A stretch of 28,069 nt of DNA from JBOGIF01 sp050742415. GTDB taxonomy: Bacteria; Actinomycetota; Acidimicrobiia; Acidimicrobiales; AC-14. The notes beneath the pieces were generated by a model. It ran no database searches and had not been told where the DNA came from. It was given only the letters and a program-made list of their open reading frames with translations. Both the position numbers and the translations under genes were made by a program. Numbering within the stretch: the stretch's first letter is position 1; each line of letters begins with the position of its first letter. Shown here piece by piece: positions 6,519 to 14,588 of this stretch. The stretch is from assembly GCA_050742415.1 (NCBI GenBank), contig JBOGIF010000003.1, forward strand, positions 1-28,069. The letters run 5' to 3'.

Positions 6519-7703
6519 TCAGTCGCTGTCGATGCAGGGCCCGGTGTCGGCCGGGGTGCTCCCTGCCTGGCGCGCCAGCTCCAGCACGGGCACGACCTCG
6601 TCGGTGCTCAGCGCGTAGGCGAGGTCGTCGCGGTCCGGGGATATGGCGAAGGCAACGCCAACCACGCGACCGTCCCCATCGACGAGCCCGCCGCCCGAGT
6701 CGCCCGGCTCGAGATGGGCAGCCAGCACGAAGATGCTGCGACGCACCAGCCCGTTGCCGTAGAGGTCGCGCCCCACGGCGTTGACCTGCTGGCGGATGTC
6801 AGCCGGTGCCACCCTCACCGCTCCCTGGCCCTCGGGGTGGCCGAACACCGCCACGGTGGTGCCCACCCTGCCCCCGGCGAGCTGCAGCGGCGTCTGGCCG
6901 AGCCCCGGCACCCGCAGCATCGCCAGGTCGCGCTTGGGGTCGAACACCGTCACCGTGGCCGCCAAGCGCCGGCCGTCGGGGCGCACCACCATCGTCTCCG
7001 CCTCGCCGGCGACCACGTGCGCGTTGGTCACCACCAGATCCGGAGCGACCGTGAACCCACTCCCGTCGCGCTCGGACTCGCACGCCACGCCCTCGACCTT
7101 GACGGTGCTGGCCGCCGCCCGAGCCCGCACCGTGGGCGACATCCGGACACGGTTGGGCGGAGGGCCGGTGTCGAGCGACGGGAGGAGCCCGCCGAACACC
7201 TGTGGGCTGGCGGCTGGCCCAGCCAGGCGGCGCACCACCGGTGAGGCGTCGGGAGGCGATGGTAGGGCGCTCTCGATCGCCGAGGAGACCGCCGAGCCGT
7301 GGACGAGATCGGCGCTCCAGCCCGAGACTTGGGACAGTGAAGGCAGGACCAACAGCCACAGAGTCGCCACGACGGCCACCAGCCCGCCGACCGCCCCCGC
7401 CACCGAATCGGCCCGACGGTGGGCGCCGAGCGCCAGCTCGCGCCGGAAGTGCCGGCCGACCAGGCGGCCGAGCTGGTGGCCGGCGAACCCGCTGACCAGG
7501 AAGAACAGCAGGGAGGCAACCAGGGCGAGCGCTGGACTGAGGTCGCCTACCGTGCCGACCAGAACGGGGATCAGCAGGGTGGCGACGACGAGCGACTGCA
7601 ACAGGAACACCCATGCCGTGCCCCCCTCCAGCAGGCCGAGGCGGTAGCCACCAACCATCGAGGTGACCAGCACCGCGACGACGGCGAGATCGAGCGCGTT
7701 CAC
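6519..7703 (-). CDS. marP: MarP-like membrane serine protease (CvpA + trypsin fold)
   Basis: This is a membrane-anchored periplasmic protease. In Mycobacterium the family member MarP is required for acid resistance by cleaving a peptidoglycan hydrolase; the same role here is inference. The 394 residues have four CvpA-type membrane segments (about 5-25, 30-50, 57-77, 100-120) and a chymotrypsin-fold domain with His229 (TNAHV), Asp259 (KRDLA) and Ser336 (EPGDSGGG). Cys208 and Cys390 lie at almost the same places as the redox-sensitive disulfide of MarP. The GTG start at 7703 overlaps the trmI stop by GTGA. A longer reading upstream would run through trmI and adds only Pro/Arg/Gly-rich residues. 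The catalytic triad looks complete. Confidence 0.9.
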   Translation of the reverse strand: MNALDLAVVAVLVTSMVGGYRLGLLEGGTAWVFLLQSLVVATLLIPVLVGTVGDLSPALALVASLLFFLVSGFAGHQLGRLVGRHFRRELALGAHRRADSVAGAVGGLVAVVATLWLLVLPSLSQVSGWSADLVHGSAVSSAIESALPSPPDASPVVRRLAGPAASPQVFGGLLPSLDTGPPPNRVRMSPTVRARAAASTVKVEGVACESERDGSGFTVAPDLVVTNAHVVAGEAETMVVRPDGRRLAATVTVFDPKRDLAMLRVPGLGQTPLQLAGGRVGTTVAVFGHPEGQGAVRVAPADIRQQVNAVGRDLYGNGLVRRSIFVLAAHLEPGDSGGGLVDGDGRVVGVAFAISPDRDDLAYALSTDEVVPVLELARQAGSTPADTGPCIDSD

Positions 7704-8530
7704 CGGGCCTCGGCGACCGGGACCTCCGGGTCGGGCGGGCCCTTCGGGTCGGGCGGTGCGGGCGGGCGCGTGAGCAGGCGAGCGGAGGTGAGGAAGCCGG
7801 TGTGGGCCACCATCCGGTGGTCCGGTCTCACCGACTGGCCCTCCACATGCCACGACCGCTCGAGCACCTCGATCGTCCGGGCCATGCCGAAGGCGCTGGC
7901 GTCGAGGGCCTGGTGGAGCTGCGACACCTGCCCGATGGTGGGCAGGTACGACACGATGATCCCACCCGGCCGCAGCGCCGCCTCGGCGTGCGGGACCACC
8001 TGCCAGGGCTCCGGCAGGTCGAGGACAACCCGGTCGAGATCCACCTCGTCGATTCCCTCATAGATGTCGCGCTCCTCGACGCGGTACTCGCAGCCTTTCC
8101 CGAGGAAGGCCTCGACGTTGCGCAGGGCCCGGCTGGCGAAGTCAGGACGAATCTCGTAGCCGGTGACGGACGCGCCGGCCCGCAGCAGGGTCATCGACGA
8201 GGCCCCGGAGCCCACCCCAGCCTCGAGGACCCGGGCGCCGCCGAAGATGTCGGCCAGCATCAGAAGCGGCCCGAGGTCCTTGGGGTAGATGACCTGGGCG
8301 CCACGGGGCATGGCCAGGACGAAGTCGGCGAGCGTCGGGCGAAGGGCGAGGTACCGGGCTCCCGAGGACGACCGCACGGTGGTGCCCTCGGGCTGGCCGA
8401 GGAGCAGGTCGTGAGGGGTGACGCCGGCATGGGTGTGAAACTCGCCACCCACTCCGAGGGTGACCAGGTACCGGCGGCCCTTCCCGTCGATCAGCAGGGC
8501 CTTGTCGCCGGCCGAGAAAGGGCCGGTCAC
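7700..8530 (-). CDS. trmI: tRNA (adenine-58-N1)-methyltransferase TrmI
   Basis: TrmI methylates A58 in the T loop of tRNAs using S-adenosylmethionine, usually as a homotetramer. The 276 residues show the N-terminal TGPFSAGD and KGRRYLV segment, FHTHAGV, then MPRGAQVIYPKD, the SAM-binding VLEAGVGSGASS, the acidic YEIRPD end of the next strand and VVLDLPEPW. The actinobacterial homologue begins almost the same way (GPFS near the start), which supports GTG 8530 even though no Shine-Dalgarno sequence is visible. The start lies 17 nt after the preceding small gene. TrmI near the proteasome ATPase is a conserved actinobacterial neighbourhood (Rv2118c in Mycobacterium tuberculosis). Confidence 0.95.
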   Translation of the reverse strand: MTGPFSAGDKALLIDGKGRRYLVTLGVGGEFHTHAGVTPHDLLLGQPEGTTVRSSSGARYLALRPTLADFVLAMPRGAQVIYPKDLGPLLMLADIFGGARVLEAGVGSGASSMTLLRAGASVTGYEIRPDFASRALRNVEAFLGKGCEYRVEERDIYEGIDEVDLDRVVLDLPEPWQVVPHAEAALRPGGIIVSYLPTIGQVSQLHQALDASAFGMARTIEVLERSWHVEGQSVRPDHRMVAHTGFLTSARLLTRPPAPPDPKGPPDPEVPVAEAR

Positions 8531-8547
8531 ACGGGAGGGCGGGAACG

Positions 8548-8748
8548 TCAGGGCTTCTGACGCGGGACGTGGGTGATCACGAGCTGCTCCCCCGGCCTCA
8601 GCTTCTCGCAGTAGACGGTGTCCACCTTGCGCCCGGTCAGCCGCTTGAGGAACCGGAGGGCACCGATCGCCAGGCTCACCCCCAGCCACACCCGACCGCC
8701 GCCAGCAGTGGCACGGGCGAACCCGAACCGACTGAGTCGCTTCAGCAT
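8548..8748 (-). CDS. Small basic protein of unknown function
   Basis: This 66-residue product is not recognised. The first half is basic (MLKRLSRFGFARA) and contains a moderately hydrophobic stretch at about 20-34 (VWLGVSLAIGALRFL) that could associate with the membrane. The second half is soluble, with a KVDTVYCEKLRPGEQLVI segment and a single Cys. It sits between a one-helix membrane protein (16 nt upstream) and trmI (17 nt downstream) on the same strand. A GGAG is 10 nt before the ATG. The tight packing supports a real gene. Confidence 0.65.
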   Translation of the reverse strand: MLKRLSRFGFARATAGGGRVWLGVSLAIGALRFLKRLTGRKVDTVYCEKLRPGEQLVITHVPRQKP

Positions 8749-8764
8749 GTCGCGCCGGCTCCGC

Positions 8765-8977
8765 TCAGACCCGGCGGATCTCGACCACGGTCGACCGCCG
8801 CCGGCCCCGGCGCCGGCCGAGGAGATAGGCGACGGCCACGACCGCGACCACCGCCAGCCCGGCCACCATCATCACCGTCGGCTTGGCCGCCTCCCCCTTC
8901 TCCTCCACGTCGCCGGTGATCTCTCGCAGCTTGGCCTCGAGGTCGGCGGGGGTGATGCGCTTGGTCGTGTCCTTCAT
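8765..8977 (-). CDS. Small single-pass membrane protein
   Basis: The family is not recognised with certainty. The 70 residues contain a charged amphipathic N-terminal part (about 1-32, with TPADLEAKLREITGDVEEK), one membrane helix (about 34-54, MMVAGLAVVAVVAVAYLLG) and a strongly basic RRRGRRR stop-transfer region, so the N-terminus is probably outside or loosely surface-bound and the basic tail is in the cytoplasm. The plan resembles small helical stress proteins of the DUF883/DUF3618 kind, but only in layout. The start has TGAGGAG with 6 nt spacing, where TGA is the stop of the holin-X-like gene just upstream. That coupling suggests the two act together. Confidence 0.7.
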   Translation of the reverse strand: MKDTTKRITPADLEAKLREITGDVEEKGEAAKPTVMMVAGLAVVAVVAVAYLLGRRRGRRRSTVVEIRRV

Positions 8978-8987
8978 GAGCCGCTCC

Positions 8988-9317
8988 TCACCGGTGGGAC
9001 CGCTTGCTTCCGCGGCCCTTGAGAGCCAGCAGGGCCAGCAGCGACGCCGCCACCACGGTAAGGAGGTAGGGAGCCCAGGACCAACGCCCTGAGAAAGTGG
9101 TGCCGGTCTCGGTCTGGAGCGCTCGCAGGCCTCCGAGGAGAAGCAGCACCAGTCCGAGGGAAAGGGCCAGGGAACCGGCCAGGCCGAAGGCGGCGAAGCG
9201 GGCCAGGCCCTTCAACGGCTCGATCGTCTCCTGCCGCGCATAGGCAACGACCAGGTCGACCAGGTCCTTGATCTCCCCGGGGAGCCCGCCCCTCTTCCCG
9301 CCCGGCCTGCTCACCAT
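8988..9317 (-). CDS. Holin-X-like (phage holin superfamily III) membrane protein
   Basis: The 109-residue product begins with a basic, Gly-rich tail, followed by an amphipathic helix (LPGEIKDLVDLVVAYARQE) and two membrane helices (about 40-64 and 82-102), ending in a basic GRGSKRSHR. This matches the plan of the Actinobacterial Holin-X/YqjE-like family (Phage_holin_3_6), which is common on chromosomes away from prophages and has no well-established role. No phage genes are nearby, so a lysis role is not supported. It lies 6 nt after dacB, with AGGAAG close to the ATG. The family call is based on topology. Confidence 0.75.
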   Translation of the reverse strand: MVSRPGGKRGGLPGEIKDLVDLVVAYARQETIEPLKGLARFAAFGLAGSLALSLGLVLLLLGGLRALQTETGTTFSGRWSWAPYLLTVVAASLLALLALKGRGSKRSHR

Positions 9318-9323
9318 CGCTTC

Positions 9324-10724
9324 CTACCCGCCAGGCTCCCTGGGCGCAAGCAGGTCGGCCGGTGGTGCCTGGGGGTAACGGGCGAGAGCGGAGACCACCT
9401 TGTCCTGGAGGGCAGCACCGATCCTGGCGGTGGGAACCTCGTTGGCGAGCAGCGCGAACTGCAACGCCCGGCCGTCCGAGCCGGCGGCCCAGCCACCCAG
9501 GCCCACCACGCCCTCGAGCGAGCCCGTCTTGGCCCTTACCTTGCCAGCGGCGGGGGTTCCTATGAACCGCTTGGCCAGCGTGCCGGTGTAGCCAGCTACC
9601 GGAAGCGCCCGGGCCAGCTGGCCCTGCTCGCCCGAGCGGGAGAGCACGCCTTGGAGAACGGCACAGGTCAGCCGGTCGGACCGGTCCAACCCCGACCCGT
9701 CGGCCGCGGCCAGGCCGTCCGGGGCCACACCCACGGCCCGGAGATGCTCCTTCACCACACCCACTCCGGCCGCGGTCGTGCCGCCGGCACCGAAACGCAG
9801 CCCCAGCTCCTTAACCAGCATCTCGGCACCGAGGTTGTCGCTGTGCTGTAGCACCTCGCCCAACACGTCGGCCATGAGCGGCGAGTCGACCGACGCCACC
9901 GTGGTGGCGCCGGGGGGGACGACGCCGGCGGCGGTCCCGGCCACGGTTACGCCTCGGCCGGCCAGCAGGTTGGCCAGGACGTTGGCGGCGTGGATCTCGG
10001 GCTCGGTGGCAAAGACCTTCGGCCTGGAGCCGACGAGGATGCTCTTGTTGACGACGAGGGCCGAGATGGGGCTGATCTCGAGGCCGGTCAGGTACTTGGC
10101 CGGCCACGACGGCACGAAACGCTCCCGGTCGTAGCGGCTGTCGTCTCCGAGAACCCGTCCCTCGACCCGGCGCACCCCCGCGGCCACGATCCCGTCGGCC
10201 AGGGCCTCCAACGAGGTGGCCAACCGGGTCTGGCCCGCGAAACCGGCGTCGACCGCGAAGTCGGCGGTGGACAGGAGGGGGTCGCCGCCACCAACGAGCC
10301 AGAGGTCGCCGACCAGACCGTCGCGCGGCGGCGCGGTGGCGCGCACCGCCGTCGTGAAGCGGCTGCCGGCGCCGATCCGGTCGAGCACGGCCGTGGCGAC
10401 GGTGACCTTGAGTGTGGACGCCGGGATGAGCGCGACGTCGGCCCGCCGGCCGTACACGGCGCGACCGCGCTGGTCGCTCACGGCCAGGCAGCTGGCCTCG
10501 ACGGCACCGCCCAGGACCGGGTCGCCCATCGCCCGGTCGATCTCGGCGGCGAGGCTGGAGTCGGCCACCAGCCGGGCCACCAGGTTCGGGACCCGGCGCA
10601 GGCTGAGAACCGGCGTCACCAGCGTCGGCTGCGGCGTGGGGCCGCTGCCGGTCCTGACCGCCGGCGCGTCGGCAGACAACGCCGCGGCGATCGCCACCGT
10701 GACCAGCAGAAGACGGGCGGTCAC
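9324..10724 (-). CDS. dacB: D-alanyl-D-alanine carboxypeptidase/endopeptidase (PBP4/DacB)
   Basis: This peptidase S13 enzyme trims or cleaves peptidoglycan cross-links outside the membrane. The 466 residues start with a signal peptide (about 1-22) and carry the three penicillin-binding motifs: Ser103-Thr-Leu-Lys106, Ser295-Asp-Asn and Lys399-Thr-Gly. The extra domain of this family sits between the first two (about 140-270). The GTG start at 10724 overlaps the stop of the acyl-CoA synthetase (GTGA), and the signal sequence begins right after it, which supports that start. It is followed 6 nt later by the holin-X-like gene. Anchoring after cleavage is not evident. Confidence 0.94.
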   Translation of the reverse strand: MTARLLLVTVAIAAALSADAPAVRTGSGPTPQPTLVTPVLSLRRVPNLVARLVADSSLAAEIDRAMGDPVLGGAVEASCLAVSDQRGRAVYGRRADVALIPASTLKVTVATAVLDRIGAGSRFTTAVRATAPPRDGLVGDLWLVGGGDPLLSTADFAVDAGFAGQTRLATSLEALADGIVAAGVRRVEGRVLGDDSRYDRERFVPSWPAKYLTGLEISPISALVVNKSILVGSRPKVFATEPEIHAANVLANLLAGRGVTVAGTAAGVVPPGATTVASVDSPLMADVLGEVLQHSDNLGAEMLVKELGLRFGAGGTTAAGVGVVKEHLRAVGVAPDGLAAADGSGLDRSDRLTCAVLQGVLSRSGEQGQLARALPVAGYTGTLAKRFIGTPAAGKVRAKTGSLEGVVGLGGWAAGSDGRALQFALLANEVPTARIGAALQDKVVSALARYPQAPPADLLAPREPGG

Positions 10725-12250
10725 ACCCTCGTCTGGCGGCCGGCCCAGTGCTCGTCGCGCAGCAGCCGCTTCAGGAGCTTGCCGCTGTCGGTGCGCGGCA
10801 GCACGGCACGCTGGGCCCACGAGCGCGGGCGCTTGAACCCGGCAAGGCGGGTGGCAGTGAACGACTCGAGGTCGGCCAGGTCGAGGCCGTGGCCTTCACG
10901 GGGCTGGACCACGGCATGGACCCGCTCACCCCACTCCTCGTCGGGGACGCCGAACACGGCGGCGTCGCCCACGTCGGGATGGGCGTGCAGCACCGCCTCC
11001 ACCTCCGCCGGGTACACGTTCATCCCCCCGGTGATCACCATGTCGGACCGCCGATCGCAGATGTAGAGATACCCGTCGTCGTCGAGGTAGGCGATGTCGC
11101 CCACCGACTTCCAACCGCCATCGAGCGACTCCAGGTCGTCGGCCCCTCCGTGGTAGCCGTCGACGGCCAGAGCCGTGCGCACGAACAGCTCCCCGGCGGT
11201 GCCAACCGGGGCGTCGCGGCCATCGGTGTCCACGACCCTCAGCTCGATGCCGCCGTAGGCCCGGCCGCAGGACCCGGGCCTGGCCAGCTGGTCCTCGGGC
11301 CGCAGGATGGCGGCGATGCCCAGCTCGGTCGACCCGTAGGCCTCGTACAGGAACCAGTCGCCCAGCTTGGCGACCACCTCCTGCTTGAGGGCGTACGGGA
11401 CGGGCGCGGCGTTGGCGATGAGGGTCCGCATCGACGACAGGTCGGCACCGGCCAGCACCGCGTCGGGCAGCGACACGATGCGCTTGAGGTGGGTGGGGGC
11501 GACAAAGGTTGACGTGACCCGGTGGCGCTCCACAAGCGACAGCCATTCGGCCGGGTCGAACGACCGCTGAACCACGATCGTGCCGCCGGTGATGTGGGTG
11601 AGGAGGGCGAAGGCGTTGGGGCCGGCGTGGTAGAGCGGGCCAGTGGTGAGATGGACCTCTGCCGAGCCGAAGCTCAGCTCGGCGAGCATGGCCCCGATCA
11701 GGGCCCGGTCGGAGCGGGTCCGAACCGCCCCCTTGGGCCGCCCGGTCGTGCCCGAGGTGTACATCATCGCCGCCCCGTAGTCCGCTGGCGGCGGGGGCTC
11801 GTCGGCCGTGCCGAGGGCGGCCACCTCCTCCCAGGTGGTCATGCCCTCGTGGGCGCCGCCGTAGACGACACGGTGATGGGCGTGAGGGAGGCGGCCGGAC
11901 AGCTCGGCCAGCCGCGGCGCGTGCTCGACGTCGATCGCGACGAGGGCGGCACCGCTGTCGTCGATCACGTGCCACATCTCCGAGGAGGTGAAGCGGTAGG
12001 ACAAGGGCACGGCAACCAGGCCGAGCTTGCGGCAGGCGTGCATGAACGCCAGGACCTTCGAGCTGTTGGGCCCGCACCACACGGCACGCTCGCCACCGTG
12101 GAGCCCGAGAGCCCGAAGGCCGCTTACCAGGCGGTTGACCTCGGCGTTGAGCCCGGCGTAGGTGATGACCGTGGCCCCCTCGACCACCGCCGGCCGGTCG
12201 CCGGCGGCCGCGGCCATGCCGGCGAGGGGATCGGGTGGGGCTTGCGGCAC
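10721..12250 (-). CDS. Acyl-CoA synthetase (AMP-binding, FadD/MenE-like)
   Basis: This enzyme would activate a carboxylic acid as acyl-AMP and then transfer it to CoA. The 509 residues have the phosphate-binding loop MYTSGTTGRPKGA (163-175), YEAYGSTE at about 303-310, GDIAYLDDDGYLYICDR with the adenylate Asp and hinge, and the C-terminal catalytic Lys at about 491 (TDSGKLLKR). The substrate cannot be told from the sequence; a fatty acid is a reasonable guess given plsX next to it. The start is GTG 12250, 15 nt after the plsX stop, with a poor ribosome binding site. In many bacteria fabH follows plsX; here this synthetase takes that place. It overlaps dacB by 4 nt. Confidence 0.9.
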   Translation of the reverse strand: MPQAPPDPLAGMAAAAGDRPAVVEGATVITYAGLNAEVNRLVSGLRALGLHGGERAVWCGPNSSKVLAFMHACRKLGLVAVPLSYRFTSSEMWHVIDDSGAALVAIDVEHAPRLAELSGRLPHAHHRVVYGGAHEGMTTWEEVAALGTADEPPPPADYGAAMMYTSGTTGRPKGAVRTRSDRALIGAMLAELSFGSAEVHLTTGPLYHAGPNAFALLTHITGGTIVVQRSFDPAEWLSLVERHRVTSTFVAPTHLKRIVSLPDAVLAGADLSSMRTLIANAAPVPYALKQEVVAKLGDWFLYEAYGSTELGIAAILRPEDQLARPGSCGRAYGGIELRVVDTDGRDAPVGTAGELFVRTALAVDGYHGGADDLESLDGGWKSVGDIAYLDDDGYLYICDRRSDMVITGGMNVYPAEVEAVLHAHPDVGDAAVFGVPDEEWGERVHAVVQPREGHGLDLADLESFTATRLAGFKRPRSWAQRAVLPRTDSGKLLKRLLRDEHWAGRQTRV

Positions 12251-12265
12251 GGCGGTCGCCGGGGC

Positions 12266-13273
12266 CTAGGTGCGGGAGGCGAGCTCGGAGCCGGCGGCGA
12301 TGGCCTGGCGCAGCTGGCCCACCAGGTCGATCTGGACCATCTCCTGGGCGACACCGAGGGCATTGAACACGGCCCGTGCGCTCGACGAGCCGTGGCTGAT
12401 GATGCAGACGCCCTGCACGCCCAGGAGCATCGCCCCGCCGTAGCTGTCGGCGTCGAGCTCGACCGTGAGCGGCGCCAGCACCGGCATCAAGGCAGCCGTG
12501 GCCTCCCGTGCCTCGGGCGTCGACGTCATGGCGCTCATCAGGGCGCCCACGAGCACGCGCGCCGCGCCTTCGAGGGTTTTCAGGGTCACGTTGCCGGTGA
12601 ACCCGTCGGTGACCACCACGTCGGCGGCGTCGGTCATCATGTCGCGGCCCTCGACGTTGCCGACGAAGCGCGCCCGGGGAGGGAGGCAACCGGGCTCGGC
12701 CAGCAGGGGGTAGGTCTCCTTGACGAGCGGCGTCCCCTTGGAGGGCTCCTCGCCGATCGACAGCAGGCCGACCCTGGGCTCGTCGAGCCCGAAGCGGGCC
12801 GAGGCGTAGACCGCTCCCATCTGGGCGAACTGAACCAGCCAGGCCGAGGTGCACTCGGCATTGGCGCCGGCGTCGAGAAGCACCGTGGGAGTCCCGCCCG
12901 GCACCGGGATGGGTGTGGCGATCGCCGGCCGGGCCACGCCGGACATGCGCCCCATCCGCAGCAGGGCGCTGGCCATCGCGGCACCCGTGTTGCCGGCGCT
13001 CACCATGGCCGACGCCCGCCCGTCGCGCACGGCCTCCGCCGCTCGAACCACGGAGGCGTCCTTCTTGCGCCGGACGCCGTTGGCGGGGTCGTCACCCGGC
13101 TCGATCACCTCGGTGGCAGCGAGCACCTCGAACCCCGACACGTCGCCCATCTCCTCGGGCTGGCCGACCAGCAAGATCGGGACGCCGAGCTCGTCCCGGG
13201 CCCGGCGGGCGCCGGCGATGATCTCGGCCGGTCCCCGGTCGGTACCCATGACGTCGACGGCCACAGGTTTCAC
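12266..13273 (-). CDS. plsX: Phosphate acyltransferase PlsX
   Basis: PlsX is a peripheral membrane enzyme that interconverts acyl-ACP and acyl-phosphate, the donor for PlsY in phospholipid synthesis. The 335-residue length is typical. Family landmarks are VDVMGTDRGP at the N-terminus (Thr at the second Gly of the usual MGGD), SAGNTGAAMA, PTVLLDAGANAEC, IGEEPSKGT and VVVTDGFTGNVTLKT. The start is a GTG 40 nt after rpmF, the usual rpmF-plsX pairing. With the FakA-like gene at 18508-20157, the window holds two routes that meet at acyl-phosphate: one from ACP and one from free fatty acids. Confidence 0.96.
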   Translation of the reverse strand: MKPVAVDVMGTDRGPAEIIAGARRARDELGVPILLVGQPEEMGDVSGFEVLAATEVIEPGDDPANGVRRKKDASVVRAAEAVRDGRASAMVSAGNTGAAMASALLRMGRMSGVARPAIATPIPVPGGTPTVLLDAGANAECTSAWLVQFAQMGAVYASARFGLDEPRVGLLSIGEEPSKGTPLVKETYPLLAEPGCLPPRARFVGNVEGRDMMTDAADVVVTDGFTGNVTLKTLEGAARVLVGALMSAMTSTPEAREATAALMPVLAPLTVELDADSYGGAMLLGVQGVCIISHGSSSARAVFNALGVAQEMVQIDLVGQLRQAIAAGSELASRT

Positions 13274-13313
13274 GACTGCACCGGTGCGGGTGGAGAGACC
13301 TTCGGAGGGCCCG

Positions 13314-13493
13314 TCAGCCGACGTCGACGGCCTGGCGCCCGGCGTACCACCCGCAGTTCGGGCAGACCACGTGGGGAAGCTTGGCCTGGCGGCACTGCGG
13401 GCAGATGCTGCGGGCGGGCGGCGCGAGCCGCCAAGCCGAGGCCCGGCGGCTGCGGCTCTTGGCCTTCGAGGTCTTCTTCTTGGGGACGGCCAT
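13314..13493 (-). CDS. rpmF: Ribosomal protein L32 (zinc type)
   Basis: This is the small 50S protein L32. The 59-residue reading starts MAVPKKKTSKAKSRSRRAS, the family signature, and has two CxxC pairs (Cys31/34 and Cys44/47: ICPQC, VCPNCGWY), so it is the zinc-binding form. In Actinobacteria the four-Cys (C+) and Cys-free (C-) ribosomal proteins may be switched under zinc limitation by Zur; no Zur site was identified here. It lies 12 nt after the DUF177 gene and 40 nt before plsX, the usual DUF177-rpmF-plsX order. The Shine-Dalgarno sequence is weak. Confidence 0.96.
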   Translation of the reverse strand: MAVPKKKTSKAKSRSRRASAWRLAPPARSICPQCRQAKLPHVVCPNCGWYAGRQAVDVG

Positions 13494-13505
13494 GGGTGGA
13501 CGAGC

Positions 13506-14024
13506 CTACTCGCCGGACGGGGGGTCCAGCCTTAGAGCGTCCAGCGCCGCCCATCGCGGATCTCCAGTCTCGGTCTCGCACCCACACGCGCCCTTGTTCA
13601 GGTCGGCCCCGCAAGTCGGGCACAGGCCGGCGCACGACTCGTCGCAGACCGGCGCGAGCGGCAGCTCCAACACCAGCGCCTCCCGCACCAGGGGCTCCAT
13701 GTCCACGGTGTCGTGGCCCAATCGGTAGCTCTCCCCTTCCCTCGGAGACTGTTCGAACAGCTCACGGAACTCCACGTCGAGCATCCCTTGCACCGGCCCG
13801 AGGCAGCGCCGGCACTCCCCCACCCAGGGCGCCGACAAGGAACCGGAAGCCAACAGCCCGTCGGTGACCCATTCCAACACCGTCTCGACCTCCACCACCG
13901 ACCCCGCCGGTACCACCGAGCGGCCAACGGTCAGCTGTCCAGGGAGCGGGGCGACGAGCCGCTCGGGCCTGCGACCGCCAGGCCGGAACAGCAGGTCGGC
14001 AACGGGCAAGACGAACGGCTTCAC
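13506..14024 (-). CDS. DUF177/YceD family protein
   Basis: The YceD family lies upstream of rpmF in most bacteria and is linked to 23S rRNA processing or ribosome assembly; its exact action is not settled. The 172 residues end with the characteristic Cys cluster (VCDESCAGLCPTCGADL then ACGCE), likely metal-binding, preceded by SAPWVGECRRCLGPV, with another CxxC. The GTG start at 14024 is 3 nt after the stop of the coiled-coil gene. Co-transcription with rpmF supports a ribosomal role. Confidence 0.93.
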   Translation of the reverse strand: MKPFVLPVADLLFRPGGRRPERLVAPLPGQLTVGRSVVPAGSVVEVETVLEWVTDGLLASGSLSAPWVGECRRCLGPVQGMLDVEFRELFEQSPREGESYRLGHDTVDMEPLVREALVLELPLAPVCDESCAGLCPTCGADLNKGACGCETETGDPRWAALDALRLDPPSGE

Positions 14025-14027
14025 CCG

Positions 14028-14588
14028 CTACCACTGGTCCTGGTCGAAGAACACCTCCCCGGTGTCCGGCTCCGGCCGGTCGGCGGTCTGGTCGCCTTCC
14101 TGGGGACCGGGCAACGGGCTCACCCGGAGCCGCTGCCGTCCGGCGGCAACCGTCTTGGTGATCCGCTCCAGGACGATCTCGAAGCTGGCCAGCTTCTGGT
14201 CGCAATAGTCCTCGGCCTCGTGCCGCAGGCGGCGCGACTCGTCGTTGGCCTCCTCGACCGTGCGGCGGGCCACCCGCTGCGCCTCCCGGACCAGCTCGGT
14301 GCGCTGCACGATGCGCTCGGCCCGCTCGCGCGCCGCGGCGAGGATGTCGTCGGCCTCGCGCTGGACCTTGGCCAGGTACTCCTCGCGCTCCTTGAGCAGC
14401 CACCGGGCCTGGCGCATCTCCTCGGGGAGCCGGTTGATGGCCTCCTCCAGGAGCTCGACGACCTCGTCCTTCTCCAGGCGGACCGTCGAGGAGAGGGGCA
14501 TCTTGGGGGCGCCGTTGACCAGCTCCAGCACCCGCTTGACGAGAACCTCGGTGTCGGGCAGCCCGCCGTTGCGCTCGGCCCCGCTCAT
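14028..14588 (-). CDS. SepIVA/DivIVA-like coiled-coil protein
   Basis: The 186-residue product is highly charged and predicted to be mostly coiled coil (about 35-150: long Glu/Arg/Ala heptads such as EEYLAKVQREADDILAAARERA). Near the N-terminus MPLSSTVRLEKDEVVELLEEAINRLP resembles the start of the DivIVA-like domain of mycobacterial SepIVA (Rv2927c), an essential septation factor whose gene is also next to a DUF177 gene (Rv2926c). The C-terminal 35 residues are Pro/Asp-rich and probably disordered. The resemblance to ATP synthase subunit b often assigned to such sequences is probably due only to the coiled coil. The ATG overlaps the coaD stop by ATGA, so it is coupled to coaD. Confidence 0.82.
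   Translation of the reverse strand: MSGAERNGGLPDTEVLVKRVLELVNGAPKMPLSSTVRLEKDEVVELLEEAINRLPEEMRQARWLLKEREEYLAKVQREADDILAAARERAERIVQRTELVREAQRVARRTVEEANDESRRLRHEAEDYCDQKLASFEIVLERITKTVAAGRQRLRVSPLPGPQEGDQTADRPEPDTGEVFFDQDQW

Noticed and set aside
8988..9317. Prophage or lysis module suggested by the holin-like gene
   Set aside because: No other phage gene, endolysin or integrase is nearby; the family is commonly chromosomal in Actinobacteria.
11522..13867. Long plus-strand reading frame across plsX and rpmF
   Set aside because: It spans several real genes on the opposite strand, with low-complexity His/Gly/Arg-rich content; a shadow of high GC.
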